Source: Streptomyces odontomachi (GTDB lineage: Bacteria; Actinomycetota; Actinomycetes; Streptomycetales; Streptomycetaceae). From it: a stretch of 64,000 nt of DNA. A model generated the notes under the pieces. It made no database searches and had not been told where the DNA came from. It saw only the letters and a list, made by a program, of their open reading frames with translations. The DNA lies in contig NZ_JAMJWG010000003.1 in assembly GCF_024435355.1 (NCBI RefSeq), forward strand, positions 62,001-126,000. Direction: 5' to 3'. A program made the position numbers and the translations under genes. Shown here in pieces: positions 53,766 to 61,411 of the stretch; positions within the stretch are counted from its first letter, which is position 1, and every line of letters begins with the position of its first letter.

Positions 53766-54535
53766 TTGCCGTCCCCGTGGCCGAAGACCGGCTCGGCGGC
53801 GTCGTAGCCGGTGGCCAGGATCATGTCGAAGTGCCGGTGGCGCAGCTCCAACGCGGTGGCCAGGGCGTCGACGGCCTGGGCCTTGAGCACGTCGGTGGTG
53901 CAGTAGCGGCGCAGCAGCTCGCGTGCGGCGGCGGCGTGCTCGTCCTCCAGCTCGCTGACCGCGTCCGAGGCGGCGTCGGACGAGGCGTGGTGAACGAAGA
54001 ACTCGTACCCCTCGGGCGGCAGCTGGTAGACGTCCCGCATCACCGACAGCATGCTGGCGCCGTCCTTGCGGACGATGGGCGGCTGGCCCTCCATCAGCAG
54101 CAGCACGGACGCGATGCCGGCGGTGAAGTGCACCTCGCGGCTGTTGCACACCCGTACGTTGTGCGCCACGACGGCCGCCGTCTCGGCAGCCAACGGCGGG
54201 TTCTCGAGTTGCTCCGGCGTGACGCCGACGGCGGCCCCGAACGCCGCGAAGGTGTCGAGGTGGCGGCCGGAGTTCGACAGTGCGCCGGTCTCCTCCTCGT
54301 AGATGTTCTCGATCAGCAGCCTGCGGATGGCGTAGTCGTCGATGTGCGACGCGATCCCGAGGATGTTGCGCGTCCACAGGCTCTTGATCGGCCAACGGTG
54401 CAGCACGAACGACTGGAGCAACCGTTCGGTCGCCTTGCCCGCCAGGATGGTCTGGTAGAGCGGGCTGGTCATCTTCTTCCGCTCGGCGATCATCCGGTCG
54501 AGGACGGCGACGAAGTCGGTCGTGGGGGCGGTCAT
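53762..54535 (-). CDS. haem-oxygenase-like diiron oxidase/oxygenase
   Basis: A 257-residue all-helical protein of the TenA/PqqC/haem-oxygenase-like (HDO) superfamily. Candidate metal ligands follow the HDO pattern: Glu76 or the EEE at 80-82 in [10 protein letters not shown], His92 after it, then His182/His183 in FFVHHASSD, Asp/Glu near 191-195 and His200 in ELEDEH. Such enzymes use O2 to cleave or oxidise small amino acids (UndA, BesC, SznF are known members). It lies between aldolase and aminotransferase, so it probably oxidises an amino-acid-like intermediate. Start ATG 54535; a TTG two codons earlier is possible. Confidence 0.82.
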   Translation of the reverse strand: MTAPTTDFVAVLDRMIAERKKMTSPLYQTILAGKATERLLQSFVLHRWPIKSLWTRNILGIASHIDDYAIRRLLIENIYEEETGALSNSGRHLDTFAAFGAAVGVTPEQLENPPLAAETAAVVAHNVRVCNSREVHFTAGIASVLLLMEGQPPIVRKDGASMLSVMRDVYQLPPEGYEFFVHHASSDAASDAVSELEDEHAAAARELLRRYCTTDVLKAQAVDALATALELRHRHFDMILATGYDAAEPVFGHGDGK

Positions 54536-54675
54536 GAACAAGGAGACCCTTCTGCGGGAGTGATGGCTGGTAGCGGTGGTACGAGCAGGGGATGGGGAGT
54601 GCTCGCGGCCGGCCGAGCGCGGTGCCGCCGCGGAGCCCAGGGCTGAGGGCTGAGGGCTCAGGGGACTCAGACGGC

Positions 54676-55734
54676 TCAGGGCGCCGGTGTGGCCGGAGCC
54701 GGGGTGTACGCGCCGGCGCGCAGCAGTGCGTCGTAACCGCGCCGGGCGGCCTCTTCCTGGAAGCCGCGTAGCTGCTCCAGGCTGACGTCGAGGATGCCGG
54801 TCATCAGCGCCTTCGCACCGGCCTCCATGATCATCTTGAGTCTGACCGGAGTGGTGGTGGGGTCCTGCACCAGCGGATCGATCGAGTAGTCGGCGCCGGC
54901 GTGACGCACCAGATGGGCGGCGATCAGTTCGAGCCGCAGGTTGCCGCCGCCCTTGCCTATGCCGCCGATCGACGCGTCGATGGCAGCCGCGCCGGCGTCC
55001 AGGGCGGCGGCGGTGTTGGCGAAGGCCATGCCCAGGTTGTCGTGCGGATGGAAGCCGATGACCGCCCCGCCCGTCCCGTCCGCCCCGCCCGCCCTGTCCG
55101 TCGCCTCCGTCGCGGCGGCCTGCACGGCGGCACGTATGCGGGAGGCCGTCTGCTCCGGGTACAGGCTGCCGTTGGAGTCGGCCAGGTACACGATCCGGGC
55201 GCCGGCCCGGGCCGCCTCGGCGACGGCGTCGGCCAGCCGCTCGGCGGGGAACCTGCTGGCGTGCGTGAGGTTGACGGCCGGGATCAGACCCTCGGCGACG
55301 GCGGCCTCGACGAAGGGGACGGCCGCGGGCACGTCCAGCCGCGCCGCCAGGATCCGGACCATGCCGACCCCCGAGTCCGCCAGCCCCTTCAAGGCCTCGG
55401 GCTCGGTCTCACCGGGCCGCACCATCACGACGAGCCGGGTGTCGCGGGTCTCGGCGGCGAGCGCGTGCAGGTAGTCGGGTTCGCAGCGGGCGGCGGGCGT
55501 GAGGGCGCCCCCCGTGGCCTGCCGCAGATAGCCGACCTCGACGAACGGCACCCGCGCGGCTTCCATCGTCCGCACCACGGACCGCGCCTGGGCAACCGTC
55601 CAGTCGTGCCCGTTGACGTATCCGCCGTCTCGGATGGTGACGTCGAGGAGTAAGGGGGACGGTAAGGCTGAGGCTGAGACTGAGGCTGGGGCTAAGGACG
55701 TGGTCGAGGAGTGATCTATAGGCGCAGCGTTCAT
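54676..55734 (-). CDS. DRE-TIM aldolase (HMGL/4-hydroxy-2-oxovalerate aldolase-like), TTA-rich start
   Basis: A 352-residue metal-dependent TIM-barrel enzyme, first in the operon. It has the family signature [10 protein letters not shown] (35-39 RDGGY, with the catalytic Arg-Asp), the strand YLADSNG (183-189) and the metal site HPHDNLGMA (His229, His231). It probably joins or splits a C-C bond of a 2-oxo acid to supply the aminotransferase. Leu14, Leu24 and Leu28 are all TTA codons (55693-55695, 55663-55665, 55651-55653), so translation should need the bldA tRNA. A Gly/Asp insertion lies at about 215-223. Start ATG 55734; an in-frame stop of an upstream short frame overlaps it. Confidence 0.85.
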   Translation of the reverse strand: MNAAPIDHSSTTSLAPASVSASALPSPLLLDVTIRDGGYVNGHDWTVAQARSVVRTMEAARVPFVEVGYLRQATGGALTPAARCEPDYLHALAAETRDTRLVVMVRPGETEPEALKGLADSGVGMVRILAARLDVPAAVPFVEAAVAEGLIPAVNLTHASRFPAERLADAVAEAARAGARIVYLADSNGSLYPEQTASRIRAAVQAAATEATDRAGGADGTGGAVIGFHPHDNLGMAFANTAAALDAGAAAIDASIGGIGKGGGNLRLELIAAHLVRHAGADYSIDPLVQDPTTTPVRLKMIMEAGAKALMTGILDVSLEQLRGFQEEAARRGYDALLRAGAYTPAPATPAP

Positions 55735-55805
55735 GGCGTCTCCTGAAGCAGCCTCGCGGAGGCCGGGGGGGTGTACTGCGAACGGAAGGCCGGGAGGGTG
55801 ATCAC
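55731..55805 (-). other. possible 24-codon leader peptide overlapping the aldolase start
   Basis: A GTG at 55805 begins a frame of 24 residues (ITLPAFRSQYTPPASARLLQ plus four) whose TGA overlaps the aldolase ATG (ATGA, 55731-55734). The same frame is open further upstream to 56051. No ribosome site is visible before 55805. It could couple translation to the TTA-rich aldolase, or be chance. Confidence 0.25.
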
Positions 55806-56248
55806 GGTGGAGTGGGTCAGGAGTTGGGTCGGGGGTCGATCTGCGGGTTCGATCTGCGCGGGGTCGGTCGAAACGGGAGGGCCGGAGAGGTCTGCGGTAC
55901 GTCGGCGGGAAGCGCGGGAAGCGGAGTGCCGCGAGGGCCTGCGGTGGGAGCCGGCGAGCGGCCGCGGTGGGAGGCTGGGTGGTGGGAGGTCGGGTCGTCC
56001 ACGGGAGCAGACGCGTCCTGATACTCCGTCCGGCCACAGCGGACACCCCATACGGTTTTGAGACAGATGTGAATCAATTCACGCTATGGGAGGGGGCGAT
56101 GCGTCAGCGGTGAGGCGCGAAGGCCATCGAACGGAACTTACAGGTCATTAGCCCCGTACCACCGCACAACTCCTCCTGTGTACGCGCTTCGTCACAGTGC
56201 GCCCGAAAGAGCGCGGCGGCCGGCGCGGAGCACCATACGCTCGCGCGC
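55806..56248. other. divergent promoter region of the biosynthetic operon and zinc-ribbon gene
   Basis: About 440 bases with no supported gene. It contains a purine-rich stretch with repeated GGTCGG/GGGAGG (55830-56000) and the palindrome at 56069. The plus-strand TTGAGA at 56058-56063 could be a -35 for the small zinc-ribbon gene. Confidence 0.45.
56069..56082. promoter_or_regulatory. palindrome GTGAATCAATTCAC
   Basis: A perfect 6-bp inverted repeat around a CA centre in an AT-rich island of otherwise GC-rich DNA, between the divergent aldolase and zinc-ribbon genes. A typical dimer operator, perhaps for a GntR- or TetR-like regulator that is not in the window. A minus-strand TTGATT (56077-56072) lies within it. 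Confidence 0.55.
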
Positions 56249-56461
56249 ATGAACGAGGTGAGGTGTACGTACTGCGGCACCGTGGGGCTGGCCCCGGGGG
56301 CGTTACGCATGGGTTACGAGACCATCGTGTGGCGGGACGAGACACCGCTCAGCGGTCTGGCGGCCGTGCGGGAGAACCTCACGGGCCGCACCTGGCAGGT
56401 CGATTCGTACCGCTGCCCGTCCTGCGGTCATCTGGAGCTGTTCTCCGTGACGAAGAACTAG
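56249..56461 (+). CDS. small zinc-ribbon protein
   Basis: A 70-residue protein with two CxxC knuckles, CTYCGT near residue 6 and CPSCGH near 58, enough to bind one zinc. Between them lie an arginine-rich segment and GRTWQVDSYR. Leu19 is a TTA codon (56303-56305). Start ATG 56249, or GTG three codons later. No ribosome site is evident, so it may be leaderless or weakly translated. Possibly a nucleic-acid or protein-binding adapter; divergent from the biosynthetic operon. Confidence 0.7.
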   Translation: MNEVRCTYCGTVGLAPGALRMGYETIVWRDETPLSGLAAVRENLTGRTWQVDSYRCPSCGHLELFSVTKN

Positions 56462-56520
56462 AAGCCCCTCGATGCCCTCCTTCTCCCCGCTCAGGGAACG
56501 GCGACGCGAAGGGCGACGCG

Positions 56521-57258
56521 TCAGGGAAGGGCGATGACGGCGCCGTCCCGCGTCACGACCTCCCCGTCCCGGAGGCACCGGTGTTCCAGGCCGGCCTGCC
56601 CGAGCCAGGCCACGGCGGCGTCGACCGCTGACGCGTCCGGATGGTCCGACTGCCAGTGCGGCACGATCCGGAACGGCACGAGCCCGAGGCTGACGGGCCG
56701 CGCCGCCGCAGGGTAACCAGGAGGGACGATCTCCTCGTCATCGACGAACCCGAGCCCCTGGAGATCCGGCCCGGCCACGCAGGCCCCCGCCGAATACCCG
56801 CCGTAGACGAACTCGGCCCTCCCGGACTGGCGTTGCAGGGCGGCATGGAACCCGGCCGCATGCATGGCCCTGGCCAGCACGAACACGTTGCCACCGAGCG
56901 CCCACACCATGTCGAGCCCGGCCAGCCGCGCGGCAAGCGCGTCGGGCGAGCCGGACGGGCCGGACGGGCCGGTCGAGCCGGGTGAACTGGGCGCGCCGGA
57001 TGAGCTGAGCGATTCGGATGAGCCGGGCGCGTCGGGCGAGTCCGGCGATGCGAAATAGGCCCGCAGGTCGAGTTCTTCGGCGCGGTAGCCCCACGACGCC
57101 AGGGTCTTCTGCTCCCGAACGAGCGCGTAATCCCGCGTGGCACCGTACTGGTCGAGCGCGTTCAGGATGATGCCCGCCCGGCCCGTGACGGTCGTCGCCG
57201 GCAACATCCGGGGACGCTGCACACCGGTGAGCACGTACGAACTGAGCAACAGCTCCAC
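56521..57258 (-). CDS. peptidase E-like (S51) protein with inserted low-complexity loop
   Basis: A 245-residue class I glutamine-amidotransferase-like protein of the dipeptidase E group. The key GGNVFVLARAM and the nucleophile elbow VYGGYSAGACVAG (Ser) are present, with PHWQSDHPD near the end holding the likely His. Between strands 2 and 3 is a roughly 40-residue Ser/Pro/Gly insertion (DSPDAPGSSESLSSSGAPSS onward) encoded by CCGGACGGG-type repeats, absent from the family. The start GTG 57258 has GGAGG eight bases upstream. It may cleave aspartyl dipeptides; role uncertain. Followed by nothing on its strand. Confidence 0.82.
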   Translation of the reverse strand: MELLLSSYVLTGVQRPRMLPATTVTGRAGIILNALDQYGATRDYALVREQKTLASWGYRAEELDLRAYFASPDSPDAPGSSESLSSSGAPSSPGSTGPSGPSGSPDALAARLAGLDMVWALGGNVFVLARAMHAAGFHAALQRQSGRAEFVYGGYSAGACVAGPDLQGLGFVDDEEIVPPGYPAAARPVSLGLVPFRIVPHWQSDHPDASAVDAAVAWLGQAGLEHRCLRDGEVVTRDGAVIALP

Positions 57259-57525
57259 GCCGGAACCTCCAAGACGCGCCGGGGCCAGGGATGCGCCCCC
57301 CATTTGTACCCGCACGGAACGGCGAGCCGACGACATCTGGACGTTCCAGAAGCTTCCAGACGCGTCCAGCCTCCAAGCCCACCCGCACATCCCCCACACC
57401 ATCGCTTTCGGACACGTCCGGCACCGCAAGGAGCATCCCGGCCGCCCCTCGTCCAGGCGCGTTCCGCCGCTTCACCACCAAGACACGTGCTGGACGGCGC
57501 CGTCCTGTGGATCGAGTCCCAACTA

Positions 57526-57554
57526 TTGACGTGCCCATGGCGCCCGCCTAGCGT
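57526..57554 (+). promoter_or_regulatory. promoter TTGACG-17-TAGCGT of the pectate lyase
   Basis: -35 at 57526-57531 and -10 at 57549-57554 with the ideal 17-base spacing. The -10 is identical to that of the uptake operon at 17254. Operators begin three bases after the -10, over the transcription start. Confidence 0.8.
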
Positions 57555-57556
57555 AA

Positions 57557-57583
57557 GGAAGCGCTTCCATAGTAAGCGCTTTC
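57557..57583. promoter_or_regulatory. tandem LacI-type operators GGAAGCGCTTCC and GTAAGCGCTTTC
   Basis: Two 12-bp sites, 57557-57568 (a perfect palindrome) and 57572-57583, with centres 15 bases apart. The second is the exact reverse complement of the site at 17516-17527. Their position on the transcription start means repression in the absence of inducer. Confidence 0.82.
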
Positions 57584-57679
57584 TACACCGCACAGTCAGA
57601 CACACGCACCCATGCACCCGTGCCGCGGACCCTCTCCGCGCCTGCCCCGCGGGCCACCTGGAAGAAGGACGAGACGCCA

Positions 57680-58867
57680 ATGAAGTCGAAGACCCCCCTG
57701 TCCTTGGCGGCATGCGCGGCCCTGGCGATCGGCGCGGCCCTGGCGCTGCCCGGTGCCACGGCGACGGCGGCCGACAGCACGCTCTACGTGGCACCGAACG
57801 GCAGCGACAGCGCGGCCGGCACGGAGTCGGCACCGACCACGCTGACCTCGGCGATCAGCCGGATCGCCCCGGGCGGCACGATCTACGTGCGCGGCGGCAC
57901 CTACAACCTGTCGAGTACGGTCACCATCCCGGCGGGCAACAACGGCACCTCCAGCGCCCGCACGAACCTGACCGCCTACCAGGGCGAGAAGCCGGTCCTG
58001 AACTTCTCGGCGCAGGCCGAGGACTCGGCGAACCGCGGGCTCGCCGTGGACGGCAACTACTGGCACGTCTACGGTCTCGCCGTCGAGCACGCCGGTGACA
58101 ACGGGATCTTCGTCGGCGGCAGCAACAACGTCATCGAACGTGTCGAAACGGCCTTCAACCACGACTCGGGCCTCCAGATCTCCCGAATCTCCTCCGACAC
58201 CCCGGACAGCCAGTGGCCGGCCAACAACCTCATCCTCAGCTCGGAGTCGCACGACAACGCCGACTCCGACGGTGAGGACGCGGACGGCTTCGCGTCGAAG
58301 CTCACCTCGGGCAACGGGAACGTCTTCCGCTACGACGTGTCCCACAACAACATCGACGACGGCTGGGACCTCTACACCAAGACCGACACGGGACCCATCG
58401 GCCCGGTGACCATCGAGCACTCCCTCTCCTACGGGAACGGTACGCTCAGCAACGGCCAGCAGAACGACAGCGGCGACCGCAACGGCTACAAGCTCGGCGG
58501 CGACGACATCAAGGTCAACCACGTCATCCAGCACGACATCGCGGTCGACAACGGCCACCACGGGTTCACCTACAACAGCAACCCCGGCTCGATGACGATC
58601 TCGAACAACGTCAGCATCGACAACGCCGAGCGCAACTTCTCGTTCGACGCGGGCACGTCCGTGTTCAAGAGCAACGTCTCGTGCCGTTTCAGCGTCGACG
58701 GCTCCAACGACAAGACCATCGGCACCGTCGACAGCTCGAACCAGTTCTGGAACGAGGACACCGGGAACGGGTCCGGGTGCTCGTCCTACAGCGGCACCCT
58801 GGGCTGGTCCTTCGCCTCGGACGGCACGCTCAACGTGACGTTCGGGGGCAAGGTGGTGAACCCGTAG
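57680..58867 (+). CDS. secreted pectate lyase, PL9-like right-handed beta-helix
   Basis: A 395-residue exported polysaccharide lyase. A Sec signal (residues 1-31, ending ATATAAD) is followed by the PL9 N-terminal LYVAPNGSDSAAGTESAP and a parallel beta-helix of about ten coils. The calcium/catalytic region reads DADGFASKLTSGNGN, then YDVSHNNIDDGWDLYTK, with the lysine expected to abstract the proton; asparagine ladders (NNVI, NNVS) mark the coils. It should cut polygalacturonate by beta-elimination. ATG 57680 follows AAGGACG; upstream in-frame starts would spoil the signal. Controlled by the operators at 57557, shared with the 17-kb locus. Confidence 0.92.
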   Translation: MKSKTPLSLAACAALAIGAALALPGATATAADSTLYVAPNGSDSAAGTESAPTTLTSAISRIAPGGTIYVRGGTYNLSSTVTIPAGNNGTSSARTNLTAYQGEKPVLNFSAQAEDSANRGLAVDGNYWHVYGLAVEHAGDNGIFVGGSNNVIERVETAFNHDSGLQISRISSDTPDSQWPANNLILSSESHDNADSDGEDADGFASKLTSGNGNVFRYDVSHNNIDDGWDLYTKTDTGPIGPVTIEHSLSYGNGTLSNGQQNDSGDRNGYKLGGDDIKVNHVIQHDIAVDNGHHGFTYNSNPGSMTISNNVSIDNAERNFSFDAGTSVFKSNVSCRFSVDGSNDKTIGTVDSSNQFWNEDTGNGSGCSSYSGTLGWSFASDGTLNVTFGGKVVNP

Positions 58868-58879
58868 GTTCGGCTTTAC

Positions 58880-58919
58880 CCCGTCCGCTCATCCGGGTTC
58901 GCCCGGGTGGGCGGACGGG
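58880..58919 (+). terminator. strong hairpin terminator after the pectate lyase
   Basis: CCCGTCCGC (58880-58888) pairs with GCGGACGGG (58911-58919). Inside, CCGGG-ttcg-CCCGG adds a stable UUCG tetraloop. It starts 13 bases past the stop. Confidence 0.85.
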
Positions 58920-58962
58920 CCGTCACGGGGCCTCGCGCGACCGCAGGAGACCGCACGAGACC

Positions 58963-59307
58963 TCACGGTGGGAGCAAAGGCCTCCTTCTCCCTGGAGGGA
59001 GTCGCTTTTGCTGTTGCCGATGCAGCCTGCCGAGGGCGGTCAGCTGGCGCTGCTCCCGTTCGGTGGCGGGCCGGAGACGACGGTAGTGAACGCGCCAGGC
59101 GCAGCCCGTCGGGCGTTCGAGCTCGACGACCTGACCGTCGACGTTGCGGACCCGACCGGGCATGTCACGGTCACGGTCGTACAGCACCGAGCCGATCCCG
59201 ATCGCCGCGGGATCGGCGAAGACCCCGTTCGGGCAGGGCCCTGGGGTCACGGCGATGGCCGCCGCCCGTAACGCCTCCTTGCCGGCCGGCGTCTTCGCCC
59301 TCCTCAT
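58963..59307 (-). CDS. hypothetical basic protein of the XRE island
   Basis: A 114-residue arginine-rich protein. The middle (ADPAAIGIGSVLYDRDRDMP, then GRVRNVDGQVVELERPTG) looks like a small beta-barrel; the C-terminus is a basic helix (REQRQLTALGRLHRQQQKRL). Leu13 is a TTA codon (59269-59271). Its ATG overlaps the previous stop by one base. Third gene of a three-gene operon divergent from an XRE regulator, a set found in variable parts of streptomycete chromosomes. Function unknown. Confidence 0.68.
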   Translation of the reverse strand: MRRAKTPAGKEALRAAAIAVTPGPCPNGVFADPAAIGIGSVLYDRDRDMPGRVRNVDGQVVELERPTGCAWRVHYRRLRPATEREQRQLTALGRLHRQQQKRLPPGRRRPLLPP

Positions 59308-59558
59308 CACGCCGCCCCTTCCTTCTTGAGCGCGCTGGTCAGCAGCCGTGCCGTCTCGAGGTTGCAGCGCCCCAACTCGACGAGCGGGCGCGGCCAGGCG
59401 TCCGCGTAGGCCGCGGGTTCCACGCACAGCGACGGCAGGGTGACGCCGGCGGCGTGCAGCGCGGCCCACAACTCGTCGCGTACGTCTTCGGCTTCCCTGA
59501 GCCGCTCGGCGGCGGTGATCGGTCGCTTGATGGTCCCGTTGGTGTCTGCCTCAGTCAT
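59307..59558 (-). CDS. hypothetical small protein of the XRE island
   Basis: An 83-residue protein, mostly helical (TAAERLREAEDVRDELWAAL, then VELGRCNLETARLLTSALKK), with one Cys in each half. Start ATG 59558 overlaps the stop of the preceding gene (ATGA), and its own stop overlaps the next start. Middle gene of the operon. No recognised family. Confidence 0.65.
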   Translation of the reverse strand: MTEADTNGTIKRPITAAERLREAEDVRDELWAALHAAGVTLPSLCVEPAAYADAWPRPLVELGRCNLETARLLTSALKKEGAA

Positions 59559-59974
59559 TGCATGCCTCCGGCTGTGGTATTGGTGCAGGAATCCTTGGCT
59601 TCTGGGCCAGTCAAGTTCTCGTAGTGGTCGCACAGAGTGAGCAGCACAACGGCGAGGCTTCGCGCGTACTTCACAGCAGAGACCAGCCCGTCGCCGGGGC
59701 CTGCGGCAAGCCGCGCGCTCGCCCCATCCACCGAGGCCAGAACAGGGCCCCGTACGGCGTTCTCGTCGGATAGTGCGTGCGCCGCGTCACCCACCACGGA
59801 GACGAGGACCACGATGTAGTCGCCTAACTGCTTGGTCCTCGCAGAGAGATCGTCGAACCGCGGAAGCGTCGCTTCGTCTGCCAGCAGCTCAGCCGCGACG
59901 CTCCGCATCGCCCTCACATCGATTGGTCCTGAGGACAACGGGCCACTGGCAATGGCATCTGGGGAAGCAGCCAT
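59555..59974 (-). CDS. hypothetical helical protein of the XRE island
   Basis: A 139-residue protein, first of the operon. It is helical throughout (PRFDDLSARTKQLGDYIVVL, then VSAVKYARSLAVVLLTLCDH), with a hydrophobic core but no clear membrane helix. Leu50 is a TTA codon (59825-59827). Start ATG 59974 with GGAGGAGGG upstream; longer frames lack a ribosome site. Divergent from the XRE regulator 60122, about 150 bases away, which probably controls it. Function unknown. Confidence 0.68.
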   Translation of the reverse strand: MAASPDAIASGPLSSGPIDVRAMRSVAAELLADEATLPRFDDLSARTKQLGDYIVVLVSVVGDAAHALSDENAVRGPVLASVDGASARLAAGPGDGLVSAVKYARSLAVVLLTLCDHYENLTGPEAKDSCTNTTAGGMQ

Positions 59975-60121
59975 ACCACCCTCCTCCACTACGGAAAGTG
60001 GTGTGACGGTGACGTAAGGCATCCTGGAAGGGCCAACACTGATCCGTGCGGCGCATAGACGTATGCAGCAGTCGCATAACCGGGGTGCCATGGCACGCCG
60101 CACGATGTACGAATCGGGGTA

Positions 60122-61390
60122 ATGGTGAACTGGTCGAATCAGGCGGTGCGCGCCGCCTCCGGCAAAGGCGATTACGGGCGGGTGATCAAGCTGACGCGCC
60201 TCGACGCTCGAGTCAGTCAGCGGCAGTTGGGTGAAGGCTGCGGGATCAGCCAGTCGGCTGTCTCCCGACTCGAAGGCATGGGCGCAGACGGCACCTACAA
60301 CATGTCTCTTCTGGCGAGGGCTGCCCAGCACTTAGGCATTCCTCTCCAGTTCGTCGGTCTCGCCGACCAGACGGCAACACCTACCACCCACCTGGGCGGA
60401 TCGGGGGTGGAACGTCGATCGTTCCTTCAGGGGGCGGCAGCCGTTGCCGCAGTCCCCGGCATCGCTTCTCTCGGAAATCCTCATGCGCACACGACCGACA
60501 ACGCCCAGGCGTCAAGCCTCCGCTTGGCCACCTCCGCGTTCAGAAGGCTTGACGGCACCACTCCTTCTCGGCACCTGCAAGAAGCTGTGCTTGCGCATCT
60601 TCGGTTGACGCAGATCACCGCCGCCGAGGCGCACGGCGGAGAGCTGAAGAGGCGGTTGGCCGCGGTCGGGAGCGAAGTAGCCAGTTTGGCCGGATGGCTG
60701 GCGTGGGATATGGGCGACAGCGGTTCGTCTCGCACCTGGTACGGAGGCGCCATCAAGGCCGCTCGTCGAGCGGGTGACCGTTTGCTGAGTGCATACCAGA
60801 TTGGAAGCCTGGCGCAGTTCGAAGCCCACGCAGGCAATGCCGCACAAGGGCTCGCTTTGATTCGGAAGGCTCGCCTGGAACTTCAGGACCATCCTCTTGC
60901 CATCGCCACTGCTTGGCTATTCGCTATCGAGGCTCTGGCCCATGCTGCGGCAGGCGATCAGCAAGCGGCAGACCAGTCCCTCACGCAAGCAGCACGTGCT
61001 GCTGAGCAGGCACCAGCAGAAGAGCCCGCACCGTGGCCGTGGATATTCGCCTTTAGCGGTGCGAAGGTGGCCGCCATGCGTCTGACCTGTGGTGCCCTAC
61101 TCGGCCTGCCCAGTTGGGTGACCAGCAGTATGAGAGATGCAAAGGAAACCCTTTCCTCGGGGCACGAAAAGCAACGTGCTTTGCTGATGCTCGACATCGC
61201 TTCAGCGCAGGTGGCCGCCGGCCGGGTGGACGGAGGATTCTCACTGGCCACTCAGGCGCTCGAGACGGGTATTCGTTACCGTTCGGGTCGGATCGTTGAA
61301 CGCGCCCGCTCCGTTCGCCGCCAGTATCCCTCAGCTAATCCTCGTGTCGTCCGCGATTTCGACGACCGCCTGCACGACGTCTACCTGTAA
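60122..61390 (+). CDS. XRE-family regulator with TPR-like domain and twin-arginine-like motif
   Basis: A 422-residue regulator. An HTH_3 domain sits at about 20-80 (KLTRLDARVSQRQLGEGCGI, then SQSAVSRLEGMG). A linker with ERRSFLQGAAAVAAVPGIAS (about 99-118), which looks just like a Tat signal yet is internal, leads to a 300-residue helical-repeat (TPR-like) part for protein or signal binding. Leu71 is a TTA codon (60332-60334). Codon use is more AT-tolerant (ctt, tct, att, cct) than in neighbours, hinting at horizontal transfer. Start ATG 60122 or GTG 60125. The SLOG-like gene follows by 21 bases and is probably co-transcribed. Confidence 0.88.
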   Translation: MVNWSNQAVRAASGKGDYGRVIKLTRLDARVSQRQLGEGCGISQSAVSRLEGMGADGTYNMSLLARAAQHLGIPLQFVGLADQTATPTTHLGGSGVERRSFLQGAAAVAAVPGIASLGNPHAHTTDNAQASSLRLATSAFRRLDGTTPSRHLQEAVLAHLRLTQITAAEAHGGELKRRLAAVGSEVASLAGWLAWDMGDSGSSRTWYGGAIKAARRAGDRLLSAYQIGSLAQFEAHAGNAAQGLALIRKARLELQDHPLAIATAWLFAIEALAHAAAGDQQAADQSLTQAARAAEQAPAEEPAPWPWIFAFSGAKVAAMRLTCGALLGLPSWVTSSMRDAKETLSSGHEKQRALLMLDIASAQVAAGRVDGGFSLATQALETGIRYRSGRIVERARSVRRQYPSANPRVVRDFDDRLHDVYL

Positions 61391-61411
61391 CCGTCACCCG
61401 AAAGGAACATC

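Noticed and set aside
55731..56051. 106-codon frame before the aldolase as a gene
   Set aside because: Pro/Ser/Arg-rich, no domain, no ribosome site. Only the last 24 codons are worth noting as a possible leader.
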